A stretch of DNA of 64,000 nt from NCBI RefSeq assembly GCF_006439015.1, contig NZ_RCZG01000006.1, forward strand, positions 62,001 through 126,000. The letters run 5' to 3'. Under the pieces are notes generated by a model that made no database searches, was not told the DNA's origin, and was given only the letters and a program-made list of their open reading frames with translations. Positions within the stretch are counted from its first letter, which is position 1. Every line of letters begins with the position of its first letter. The stretch is from Mycolicibacterium hodleri (GTDB taxonomy: Bacteria; Actinomycetota; Actinomycetes; Mycobacteriales; Mycobacteriaceae). Both the position numbers and the translations under genes were made by a program. This document shows, piece by piece, positions 39,944 through 47,856 of the stretch.

Positions 39944-41149
39944 ATGAACCTCACCGCATGGCGGATCGGCTTCACCATCGCCGCCTGCGCCGCCCTAGTC
40001 ACCGGCACGATCACGGGATGCTCCAGCTCGCAATCCGGCGGTGGCGACGCAGGAACGGCACCACCGAAGATCGAGCCACTCGGCACCGTGGGCGACGGCG
40101 AGGGCGAGCTCAACCTGATCGCGTGGGCCGGATACGCAGAAAACGGTTCCAACGACAAGACCGTCGACTGGGTGACTCCGTTCGAGAAGGAGTCCGGCTG
40201 CAAGGTCAACGTCAAGGTGGGCAACACGTCCGATGAAATGGTGCAGCTCATGCGCAGCGGGCAGTACGACGGCGTCTCGGCATCCGGTGACGCCACCCTG
40301 CGACTGATCTACGCGGGCGACGTCGCACCGGTGAACACCGACCTGGTGCCGAACTATTCGACCATCTCAGGCTTCCTCAAGGACAAGCCGTGGAATTCGG
40401 TGAACGGCCAGATGTACGGCATTCCTCACGGCTGGGGCGCCAACCTCTTGATGTACAACGTTGGCGTGGTCACCGACGCCCCCGACTCGTGGGGCGCGGT
40501 CTTCACCGATGCCGGAAAGTACAAGGGCAAGGTGACGGCCTACGACTCGCCCATCTACATCGCCGATGCGGCCCTATACCTGATGAAGACCAAGCCGGAA
40601 CTGGGGATCAAGGATCCGTACTCGCTGACCAGCGAACAGCTCGACGCGGCAGTCGAATTGCTGAAGGCCCAGAGGGAAGACGTCAGCGAGTATTGGTCGG
40701 ATTACACGAAGGAAGTGCAGGCGTTCGAGTCGGGCACGTCGGTCATCGGGACCACCTGGCAGGTGATCGCCAACACCATCGGGAGCGATAACAAAGTACA
40801 GGTCAACACCGTGCTTCCGAAGGAGGGGTCCACGGGCTGGTCCGACACGTGGATGGTCGCGGCGAAGGCGGCACATCCCAACTGCATGTACAAGTGGATG
40901 GACTGGATCACCTCGCCGAAGGTCAACGCCCAGGTCGCCGAGTACTTCGGAGAGGCGCCCGCGCAGACCAAGGCGTGCGAGTTCACCTCGGAGAAGGACT
41001 TCTGCAACATCTACCACGCCACTGACGAGGCATATGCCGCTCAGCTCCACTACTGGACGACGCCGCAGAAACAGTGCGTGGACGGTAGCGGCGACAATTG
41101 CACGGCCTACGACGAGTGGGTCAGCAAGTGGCAGCAGATCAAGGGGTGA
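39944..41149 (+). CDS. substrate-binding lipoprotein of polyamine-type ABC importer (PotD/PotF-like)
   Basis: A 401-residue solute-binding protein of family 8 type. The signal ends at the lipobox ITGC (Cys26), anchoring it on the outer face of the membrane. EGELNLIAWAGYAE and PFEKESGCKVNVK are the characteristic N-terminal strands of spermidine/putrescine-binding proteins, with MYGIPHGWGANLLMYN in the hinge. Several extra cysteines are present (near residues 310, 348, 355, 386 and 393), perhaps forming disulfides. A GGAG lies about 7 bases before the ATG. Its stop overlaps the next start (GTGA). Confidence 0.9.
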   Translation: MNLTAWRIGFTIAACAALVTGTITGCSSSQSGGGDAGTAPPKIEPLGTVGDGEGELNLIAWAGYAENGSNDKTVDWVTPFEKESGCKVNVKVGNTSDEMVQLMRSGQYDGVSASGDATLRLIYAGDVAPVNTDLVPNYSTISGFLKDKPWNSVNGQMYGIPHGWGANLLMYNVGVVTDAPDSWGAVFTDAGKYKGKVTAYDSPIYIADAALYLMKTKPELGIKDPYSLTSEQLDAAVELLKAQREDVSEYWSDYTKEVQAFESGTSVIGTTWQVIANTIGSDNKVQVNTVLPKEGSTGWSDTWMVAAKAAHPNCMYKWMDWITSPKVNAQVAEYFGEAPAQTKACEFTSEKDFCNIYHATDEAYAAQLHYWTTPQKQCVDGSGDNCTAYDEWVSKWQQIKG

Positions 41150-42036
41150 CCCAAGCCGACCCAGCCCAGTCGGCGACTCGGGATTCGATCTCGCCGCCTG
41201 GGCGACTCCGTCGGGGTCGAGGTCGACTGAGCCTGGCGCTCCTACTGGTCCCGCCCCTGGCGTGGCTAGTGGTGGCATATTTGGGTTCCCTTGCCGTGCT
41301 TCTGGTTTCGGCCTTCTGGACCACGAACTCGTTCACCGGAGCGGTGGTACACACCGTCACGGGCGACAACATCGTCCGGGTGTTGACCGACGAGTTGTTC
41401 CGCACCGTGACCCTGCGCACCGTGGGGGTGGCGCTGCTGGTCACCGTGCTGTGCGCGGTGCTCGCCGTCCCCCTGGGGCTATACATGGCGAAGGTCGCCT
41501 CGCCGCGAATCCGGCTGGCGCTGGTGGTGGCCGTCACGACTCCGTTGTGGGCCAGCTACCTCGTCAAGGCCTATGCCTGGCGGGTGCTGCTGTCCCCCGA
41601 GGGCCCGCTCTCGTGGGCCACCGGCTACAGCCCGGGCTACGGTCTGGTCGCCACCGTGCTCACGCTGACCTATCTGTGGCTGCCGTACATGATCATCCCG
41701 GTGTTCGCGGCCTTCGAACGCGTGCCGAACCACCTCATCGACGCGAGCTCCGACCTGGGCGCCTCCGACCTCTCGACGCTGCGAATGGTGGTCGCGCCGT
41801 TGGTGTTCCCCGGTATCGCCGCAGGCTCGATCTTCACCTTCTCGCTGTCGCTCGGTGACTACATCGCCGTCACCATCGTCGGCGGCAAGACCCAGATGCT
41901 CGGCAACGTCATCTACGGGCAGCTCGTCACCGCCAACAATCAGCCACTTGCCGCAGCACTCTCGATCATCCCGCTGGGCGCGGTCGTTCTCTACCTGCTG
42001 GCGATGCGGCGCACCGGCGCACTGGAGAACGTCTGA
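41146..42036 (+). CDS. polyamine-type ABC importer permease 1 (PotB-like)
   Basis: A 296-residue inner-membrane subunit with six hydrophobic segments. The EAA-type ATPase contact reads HLIDASSDLGASDLSTLRMVVAPLVFPGI. The GTG at 41146 overlaps the lipoprotein stop by 4 bases, which decides the start over an in-frame upstream ATG lying inside the previous gene. The N terminus carries a Ser/Pro/Arg-rich stretch before the first membrane segment (about residues 28-55). Confidence 0.9.
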   Translation: MTQADPAQSATRDSISPPGRLRRGRGRLSLALLLVPPLAWLVVAYLGSLAVLLVSAFWTTNSFTGAVVHTVTGDNIVRVLTDELFRTVTLRTVGVALLVTVLCAVLAVPLGLYMAKVASPRIRLALVVAVTTPLWASYLVKAYAWRVLLSPEGPLSWATGYSPGYGLVATVLTLTYLWLPYMIIPVFAAFERVPNHLIDASSDLGASDLSTLRMVVAPLVFPGIAAGSIFTFSLSLGDYIAVTIVGGKTQMLGNVIYGQLVTANNQPLAAALSIIPLGAVVLYLLAMRRTGALENV

Positions 42037-42836
42037 TGCTGTCCAAGGGCGCTCGCGGCGCGGTGCGGACGTGGACCGTGCTGGTGCTGGTGTTTCTGTA
42101 CGCGCCACTACTTCTCGTCGTGGTGAACGCGTTCAACTCATCGCGCACGTTCGCCTTCCCACCGAGTGGCCTCACGCTGCGTTGGTGGGCCGACGCGTGG
42201 AACAGCGAAGGCATGTGGACGTCGCTGGCGAACTCGGTACTCGTAGGGCTGGGTGCCACGGCGATCGCACTCTTTCTGGGCACGATGGTCGCGTTCGCCG
42301 TTCAGCGCCATCAGTTCTTCGGCCGCAACACCATCAGCTTCCTGGTCGTCCTGCCGATCACCCTTCCAGGGATCGTCACCGGCATCGCGCTCAATGCCAC
42401 GTTCACCTCCGCGCTCGGTGTGACACTCGGTCTGGCTACGGTCATCGTCGGACACGCCACGTTCTGCATCGTCATCGTCTTCAACAACACTCAGGCCAGG
42501 TTGCGCAGACTCGGAACCGATCTCGAGGACGCATCGGCCGACCTCGGAGCGTCGTCGTTGCAGACGTTCCGCTTCGTGACGTTCCCGATGATGCGAGGGG
42601 CGTTGGTCGCAGGCGCGATCCTCGCCTTTGCGCTCAGCTTCGACGAGATCGTGGTGACCACGTTCACCGCCGGACCTTCCGTGCAGACGCTGCCGATCTG
42701 GATCTTCGGCAACCTGTTCCGTCCCAACCAGGCCCCCGTGATCAACGTGGTCGCCGCAGCGCTCACCGTGTTGGCGATCATTCCGGTGTGGCTGGCTCAG
42801 CGGTTCGGCGGCGACCCCGCCACCACCAGGCTGTGA
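42036..42836 (+). CDS. polyamine-type ABC importer permease 2 (PotC-like)
   Basis: A 266-residue permease with six hydrophobic segments and the EAA loop DLEDASADLGASSLQTFRFVTFPMM. Early sequence YAPLLLVVVNAFNSSRTFAFPPSGLTLRWW is typical of PotC. The ATG shares one base with the preceding stop (TGATG), showing translational coupling. It is the last gene of the importer operon, ending 6 bases from the convergent MerR gene. Confidence 0.9.
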   Translation: MLSKGARGAVRTWTVLVLVFLYAPLLLVVVNAFNSSRTFAFPPSGLTLRWWADAWNSEGMWTSLANSVLVGLGATAIALFLGTMVAFAVQRHQFFGRNTISFLVVLPITLPGIVTGIALNATFTSALGVTLGLATVIVGHATFCIVIVFNNTQARLRRLGTDLEDASADLGASSLQTFRFVTFPMMRGALVAGAILAFALSFDEIVVTTFTAGPSVQTLPIWIFGNLFRPNQAPVINVVAAALTVLAIIPVWLAQRFGGDPATTRL

Positions 42837-42842
42837 CTCCGT

Positions 42843-43571
42843 TCAGCAGTCCTCGGAGTGAGGCTGGCCGCCTCGCATGCCGTCCGTCGCGTCGTCGGAG
42901 GCCACCGCCACGAGATGCCGATGCAGGGCATCCTCCAGCTGATCGACGACGACCCGTCGGCCCAACGCCCGATAGTCGGTGGACAGCCGACGCAGCTCGT
43001 CCTCGTGGTCGGGTGGTGGCACCTTGTTCTCGCCGAAGCGTACGAACAGGCTCGTCTCCAACGAGTCCGCGACTGACTTCGCGAGCTCGTCGAGGAGATC
43101 TGCGATGCCGTCGGCCACTCGCAGAATCGTCTCCACGTAAGGCGCCTGTTCGGTGGTGGCGGCGACCACCTCCGCGATCTGGGGGTTGACCAGCGTCACC
43201 CGTCCGTCGACCATCTCGGCCAGCCCGTACCGCAGCAGCCGTTCCGCCTCGTCGCCGTCGGCGTCGATGTCGACGGGAACGGCAGCAGGACGCCGGGAGG
43301 GACCGAAGACGGGCTGCTGCAACCCGAGAATGACCCCCACGTCGCCACCCTGACGCGCGCTGGCGAGGAACTCGGCGATGTGCGCCGACGTGAAACCCTT
43401 CCGCAACAGCTCGTTGATCGTCCTCAACTGAGACAGATGACAATCACCGTAATAGGCCGATCGCCCCTCGCGACGAGGTGGGTCGAGCAAACCTCGCTCG
43501 CGATAGGCGCGAATGTTGCGGACACTGATACCCGAGAGCACGGCCAGCTCGTCGAGCCGATACTCAGTCAA
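42843..43571 (-). CDS. MerR-family transcriptional regulator
   Basis: A 242-residue regulator with an N-terminal winged helix (YRLDELAVLSGISVRNIRAYRERGLLDPPRREGRSAYYGDCHLSQL, residues about 4-50) and a long C-terminal part with no metal-binding cysteine cluster, so it probably senses an organic ligand. The start is a TTG at 43571 with a strong AAGGAG 7 bases upstream (GAAGGAGATATTGA). It converges on the importer operon and is divergent from the MFS gene (156-base gap), so either could be its target; the MFS gene is the more usual choice. Confidence 0.82.
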   Translation of the reverse strand: MTEYRLDELAVLSGISVRNIRAYRERGLLDPPRREGRSAYYGDCHLSQLRTINELLRKGFTSAHIAEFLASARQGGDVGVILGLQQPVFGPSRRPAAVPVDIDADGDEAERLLRYGLAEMVDGRVTLVNPQIAEVVAATTEQAPYVETILRVADGIADLLDELAKSVADSLETSLFVRFGENKVPPPDHEDELRRLSTDYRALGRRVVVDQLEDALHRHLVAVASDDATDGMRGGQPHSEDC

Positions 43572-43727
43572 TCAATATCTCCTTCAAACAGCCGGTCACA
43601 GCACTCCACAAGCGGTCCGCAACGAGGCGTACGTCCAACTGTAACTGGTTCCCGATGTTTGCGAGATTTACACATCGACGTCAAATTTAAAAACTCGATT
43701 CGCCATCGGACGCTTCCGTGCGACACG

Positions 43728-45008
43728 ATGGTCCGAGTGCGTGCCTGGACGGTCTGGGCGACGGGGCTATTGGCCTACATCGTCGCCGTGCTCGACCGCA
43801 CGACGCTAGGTGTTTCCGGGCTCGAGGCCGCTGATCGGTTCGCGGCGAGCCCCAGCGTCCTGTCGACCTTCGTCGTGCTCCAGGTCGTCGTGTACGCAGG
43901 TGCCCAAGTCCCCGCCGGCGTCCTTCTCGACCGCTACGGCTCTCGCGTGCTGATCGTGACGGGCGCGGCACTCATGGCGAGCGGTCAACTCCTGCTCGCC
44001 CTGACCGAGTCGCTGCCCCTGGCCATCAGCGCCCGCGCCATCGTCGGGCTCGGTGACGCCGTCACCTTCATCTCGGTACTGCGACTGGTGCCCCACTGGT
44101 TCCCGCCAAGGCAGGTGCCGCTCCTGACTCAGCTCACCGGGATCTGCGGCCAACTCGGGCAGGTGCTGTCCGCCCTGCCCTTCCTGACGTTGCTCACCGG
44201 GACCACGTGGGCGACCGCATACCTCTCGGTGGCGGCGTTCGGCGTGCTCGCCATCGTGTTGGTACTGACCTTGGTCAAGGACACACCGCATGGGCGGGTG
44301 ATCGCGGCGGAGAACCTATCGGCGCGTGCCGTGCTCTCGAGCGTGAAGACGGTCTGGCTGCGACCCGGCACCCGACTTGGATTCTTCACGCACATGGGCA
44401 CCCAGTTCTCGGTGACGGTGTTCTGCCTGATGTGGGGCGTTCCGTACCTCACCGTCGCTCAAGGGCAGTCCACCGGTGTCGCCGGGGCATTGCTGACCTT
44501 CTCCGTGGCCGTGGCCATCGCCGCAGGCATCGTGATCGGCATCTTCACCGGGCGGTATCCGCATCGGCGGTCGTGGATCGTACTGGCGATCGTCGCAAGC
44601 AACGCGCTGGTGTGGACGGTGGTCCTCGCGTTGCCCGGCCGGGCTCCCCTGTGGCTGCTGGTCGTCCTCATCGCAGTCATCTCGGTAGGTGGACCCGGGT
44701 CAATGGTCGGTTTCGACTTCGCGCGGACGTTCAACCCGAGTGCCACGCTCGGCACTGCGCAGGGGATGGTCAACATGGGCGGGTTCATCGCCTCGCTGCT
44801 GGTGATGCAGGCGATGGGCATCATCCTCGGCGCAGCGGGCGGCTATTCATTCGAGTCGTTCCGGCTGGCGTGGACGGTGCAGTACGCGATCTGGGTGCTC
44901 GCCGTCGTCGGGATCCTCATCACCCGCGGCAAAGCACGCCGGTTGATGAAAGCCGAACAGGAGCGCTTGCTATTGGAGACGTTCGACGTGAACGCTCCCG
45001 AGCGTTGA
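43728..45008 (+). CDS. MFS transporter, 426 aa
   Basis: A 12-segment major facilitator of sugar-phosphate/anion:cation symporter or nitrate/nitrite-like type. Signature-like elements: AVLDRTTLGVSGLEAADRF after the first segment, GVLLDRYGSRVLIVTGA (the A-like motif between segments 2 and 3) and RFLDAVTF-like RAIVGLGDAVTF. The substrate is unknown. ATG 43728 is preferred; GTG 43734 is an alternative. No clear ribosome-binding site is visible. The upstream gap has an AT-rich stretch (43681-43695). Convergent with the ChaB gene. Confidence 0.85.
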   Translation: MVRVRAWTVWATGLLAYIVAVLDRTTLGVSGLEAADRFAASPSVLSTFVVLQVVVYAGAQVPAGVLLDRYGSRVLIVTGAALMASGQLLLALTESLPLAISARAIVGLGDAVTFISVLRLVPHWFPPRQVPLLTQLTGICGQLGQVLSALPFLTLLTGTTWATAYLSVAAFGVLAIVLVLTLVKDTPHGRVIAAENLSARAVLSSVKTVWLRPGTRLGFFTHMGTQFSVTVFCLMWGVPYLTVAQGQSTGVAGALLTFSVAVAIAAGIVIGIFTGRYPHRRSWIVLAIVASNALVWTVVLALPGRAPLWLLVVLIAVISVGGPGSMVGFDFARTFNPSATLGTAQGMVNMGGFIASLLVMQAMGIILGAAGGYSFESFRLAWTVQYAIWVLAVVGILITRGKARRLMKAEQERLLLETFDVNAPER

Positions 45009-45010
45009 CG

Positions 45011-45430
45011 TCAGCGGCGCTCGGCCGAGATCCGACGATTGGCCTTCACCAGCGCTTCGACCAGTTCGTCCTTGGTCATGGTGGACCGACCGGCGACGTC
45101 CAGCCGTCTTGCGACATCCATCAGGTGCTTCTTCGTCGCGTTGGCGTCGACGCCCTCGGCCGTAACGCCCTTGCCGCTGAGGCCGCCGATGCGGGCGCGT
45201 TCGTCTGATGGGCCCTTCTCGTCCTTCGCTTCCCAGTGATCGCCGACCTTCTCGAAGCTGTGTTTGACGGCACTGAATGCGACCCGGTAGGCCCGTCCCT
45301 CGTCGCCGTACTGCTCGGCCGCGGCATCGTGCGCCGCCGCGAAGGTCTGCTGGGCCTTCGGGGGCGACTTCTGCAAGGTGCTTGGCAGTTCGGACATCTT
45401 GGCCCGGCCGCTCTTCCCGATCTTCGGCAT
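45011..45430 (-). CDS. ChaB family protein with C-terminal SAP/Rho-N-like helices
   Basis: A 139-residue protein: the ChaB domain covers about residues 8-75 (ELPSTLQKSPPKAQQTFAAA, YRVAFSAVKHSFEKVGDHW), and residues about 100-139 (ATKKHLMDVARRLDVAGRSTMTKDELVEAL) form a helix-extended-loop-helix like SAP or Rho-N, suggesting nucleic-acid contact. ChaB was first tied to cation transport control, but its real role is unsettled; phage and plant-associated homologues vary. ATG 45430 has GGGAG about 7 bases upstream. Confidence 0.85.
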   Translation of the reverse strand: MPKIGKSGRAKMSELPSTLQKSPPKAQQTFAAAHDAAAEQYGDEGRAYRVAFSAVKHSFEKVGDHWEAKDEKGPSDERARIGGLSGKGVTAEGVDANATKKHLMDVARRLDVAGRSTMTKDELVEALVKANRRISAERR

Positions 45431-45488
45431 CGTGAACTCCCGTCTTCCATGAAGTCGATACCCCGCGACGGTGGTCACGAATCCGTGG

Positions 45489-46760
45489 CTATCGGTTGTC
45501 CTCGAGGCTGGCTGGGATGGCCGCGGCGGCGCGCCGGTGCCCAAGCACCTCGAATCCGACGACGCTGACCACCGGCGCGAAGGTGACGATCAGGAGACAG
45601 GCGGTCATCGGGACGCCGGCAGCCGCGGCCACCACGGCCAGCACCAGCACGCCCGCGGTCAACACCGCCAGCAGGACGTGGACTGCATCCCACGCTCCGA
45701 CCATCAACCCATACAGCACGAAGACCAGACCGACGTAGACCCCGACCGGGATGACCACTGCCAGGACGGTGCCCACCGACCCGAGCACCGACTGATCCTC
45801 GACGTAGTAGGCCGCCGTATGCAGTCCGGCGCCAGTCGCCACGATTGCGCCGAACACCGCGATGTGCAGATAACCGAAGTGAAAGGACCGCTCGCGATGC
45901 ACGTGCAGCAGATCGGCGGACGGCACCGCGAAGTAGATCCACCACATACCGAAAGTCAGCCCGGTGCCGGCGACGGCGAGGATGACGGCATCCGGCGTCC
46001 ACCCGTGTTCGCCCACGACGGCGGTCAGGGAGGCCACCGTGCCGACCACACCCTCGCCGAGGGCGATGATCGCCAGCAGTCCATACCGTTCCGCGATGTG
46101 GTGGGCGTGCCATGGCGTGCCCCCCCGGCGAGTTTCGGCGAGCCACGGCCCGACCATCTCCGCGATCGCCAACAGCGCGAAGACGACCAATCCCACGGAG
46201 ACCGACAGCGGAAGGAAGATCGAGGCGATCCAGCCGATCTGCACGATCGTGATGACCATCGCGTAGGTCAGGCTGGCCGCCTTGCGCTCGGGATCCTGGC
46301 GCGCAGCGCGCAGCCACTGCGCCACCATCGCCACCCGCATCACGACGTAGCCGACGACGATCAGTGCGTTGTCCAGGTGTCCCCCGTGCTGGATCGAGGC
46401 GAAGAACGGCGGAATGCCGAGCGCCAGGACGAGCACACCGACCATCTGCACCATCGTCAGGACGCGGTACATCCAGTCGTCGGTGTCGTAGGCCGAGGCG
46501 AACCAGGTGAAGTTGATCCACGCCCAGCACGTTGCGAACGTCGCGAAGATGAACCCCGTGAACCCGACTGCGACGTGACCGGCGGCGAGGGCGTGAGAGA
46601 ACTCCGAGGCCGCGACGCCGAAGGCGATGACGAATGTCAGGTCGAACAGCAACTCGAGTGGCGTGGCCACGCGATGCTGCTCGTGCGGATCGCGGCCCGC
46701 CATTCGTCGCACGTGGTGCGCACGAACCACACCACGCCTCGACGGCGTCGATTCGTTCAC
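45489..46760 (-). CDS. LtrA-like (low temperature requirement A) membrane protein
   Basis: A 423-residue polytopic protein, about 11-12 hydrophobic segments. ATPLELLFDLTFVIAFGVAASEF and WAWINFTWFASAYDTDDW near the N terminus, and RYGLLAIIALGEGVVGTVASL in the middle, are the LtrA family hallmarks. Function is not established; the family was named for low-temperature growth in Listeria. The GTG start has AAAGGAG 7 bases upstream. Long frames overlap it on both strands but lack this family likeness. Confidence 0.85.
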   Translation of the reverse strand: MNESTPSRRGVVRAHHVRRMAGRDPHEQHRVATPLELLFDLTFVIAFGVAASEFSHALAAGHVAVGFTGFIFATFATCWAWINFTWFASAYDTDDWMYRVLTMVQMVGVLVLALGIPPFFASIQHGGHLDNALIVVGYVVMRVAMVAQWLRAARQDPERKAASLTYAMVITIVQIGWIASIFLPLSVSVGLVVFALLAIAEMVGPWLAETRRGGTPWHAHHIAERYGLLAIIALGEGVVGTVASLTAVVGEHGWTPDAVILAVAGTGLTFGMWWIYFAVPSADLLHVHRERSFHFGYLHIAVFGAIVATGAGLHTAAYYVEDQSVLGSVGTVLAVVIPVGVYVGLVFVLYGLMVGAWDAVHVLLAVLTAGVLVLAVVAAAAGVPMTACLLIVTFAPVVSVVGFEVLGHRRAAAAIPASLEDNR

Positions 46761-46813
46761 GCACGGGCTCCTTTCGACGGCGGTTGACGGTACCGAATAC
46801 GTGCTGGTGCCGC

Positions 46814-46819
46814 TACATT
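46814..46819 (+). promoter_or_regulatory. -10 element for leaderless reductase transcript
   Basis: TACATT (TANNNT) ends 7 bases before the ATG at 46827. Confidence 0.45.
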
Positions 46820-46826
46820 CACGACC

Positions 46827-47846
46827 ATGTCATCCACGGCTGGAGCGACGAAGTTGGTCATCGGCGCAAGCGGCTTCCTGGGCTCGCACGTCACCCGTCA
46901 GCTCGTCGACCGCGGGGACGAAGTAAGGGTGCTGCTGCGCCACACCAGCTCCACCAAGGCGATCGACGATCTCGAGGTGCAACGACACTACGGCGACGTC
47001 TTTGACGAGAAGGCACTGCGAGAAGCGATGTCAGGGGTCGACGACGTCTTCTACTGCGTCGTCGACGCGCGAGCCTGGTTGCGTGATCCAGCTCCCCTGT
47101 TTCGGACCAATGTCGAAGGGCTGCAACACGTTCTGAACATCGCAGTCGATGCCGACCTGCGCCGCTTCGTCTTCACCAGCAGCATCGCCACCATCGGGAT
47201 TCCCCAAGGAGGACGACCCGCCAACGAGGATGATGCATTCAACTGGGCGGACCGCAGCGGTAGCTATATCCAGTCGCGAGTCCAGGCGGAGGACCTGGTT
47301 ATGAAGTACGCACACGAACGTGGCCTGCCAGCCGTCGCGATGTGCGTGTCCAACACCTACGGGCCGGGCGATTGGCAGCCGACACCACACGGCAGACAGA
47401 TCTCGTTGGCGGCGATGGGCAAGATGCCGTTCTACATCGCCGGTTGGGACGGTGAGGTCGTGGGCATCGAGGATGCCGCGGCCGCAATGCTTCTCGCGGC
47501 GGACAGGGGCCGCAACGGCGAGCGATACATCGTCTCCGAGCGGATGATGTCCGCACACGCGATGTACGAGGTGGCCGCGAAGGTGGGCGGCGTAGCCCCG
47601 CCCCGCTTCGGCGTCCCGATCTGGCTGATGTATCTGGCAGGGTGCGCAAGCGACGCGGTCACCCGGGTACTTCGACGTGACTCACTACTGTCCAGGACGA
47701 GCGTGCGATTGATGCACATCATGCCGCCACTGGACCACGGCAAGGCAGAGCGAGAACTCGGTTGGCGACCCGCCCCGATCCACGAGTCGATCGACATGGC
47801 AGCGCGTTGGTTTCGGGACAACCGAAAGCGCTTGCGATCGGAGTAG
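46827..47846 (+). CDS. NAD(P)-dependent epimerase/dehydratase, dihydroflavonol-4-reductase-like
   Basis: A 339-residue extended SDR. Cofactor motif VIGASGFLGSHV near residues 11-22, RVLLRHTSS after strand 2, VFTSSIATIG in the active-site region. The classical YxxxK is degenerate: SGSYIQSRVQAEDLVMKYA has Tyr but not Lys four residues on (YIQSR), so the catalytic lysine appears replaced by Arg or shifted. Late residues resemble 3-beta-hydroxysteroid or cinnamoyl reductases. Convergent with the mmpL gene, 10 bases apart. Substrate unknown. Confidence 0.82.
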   Translation: MSSTAGATKLVIGASGFLGSHVTRQLVDRGDEVRVLLRHTSSTKAIDDLEVQRHYGDVFDEKALREAMSGVDDVFYCVVDARAWLRDPAPLFRTNVEGLQHVLNIAVDADLRRFVFTSSIATIGIPQGGRPANEDDAFNWADRSGSYIQSRVQAEDLVMKYAHERGLPAVAMCVSNTYGPGDWQPTPHGRQISLAAMGKMPFYIAGWDGEVVGIEDAAAAMLLAADRGRNGERYIVSERMMSAHAMYEVAAKVGGVAPPRFGVPIWLMYLAGCASDAVTRVLRRDSLLSRTSVRLMHIMPPLDHGKAERELGWRPAPIHESIDMAARWFRDNRKRLRSE

Positions 47847-47856
47847 ACCCGCGGCG

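Noticed and set aside
45475..46764. 429-codon minus-strand frame nearly coincident with the LtrA-like gene
   Set aside because: Arg/Gly-rich frame-shifted shadow; only the frame ending at 45489 gives LtrA motifs and membrane segments.
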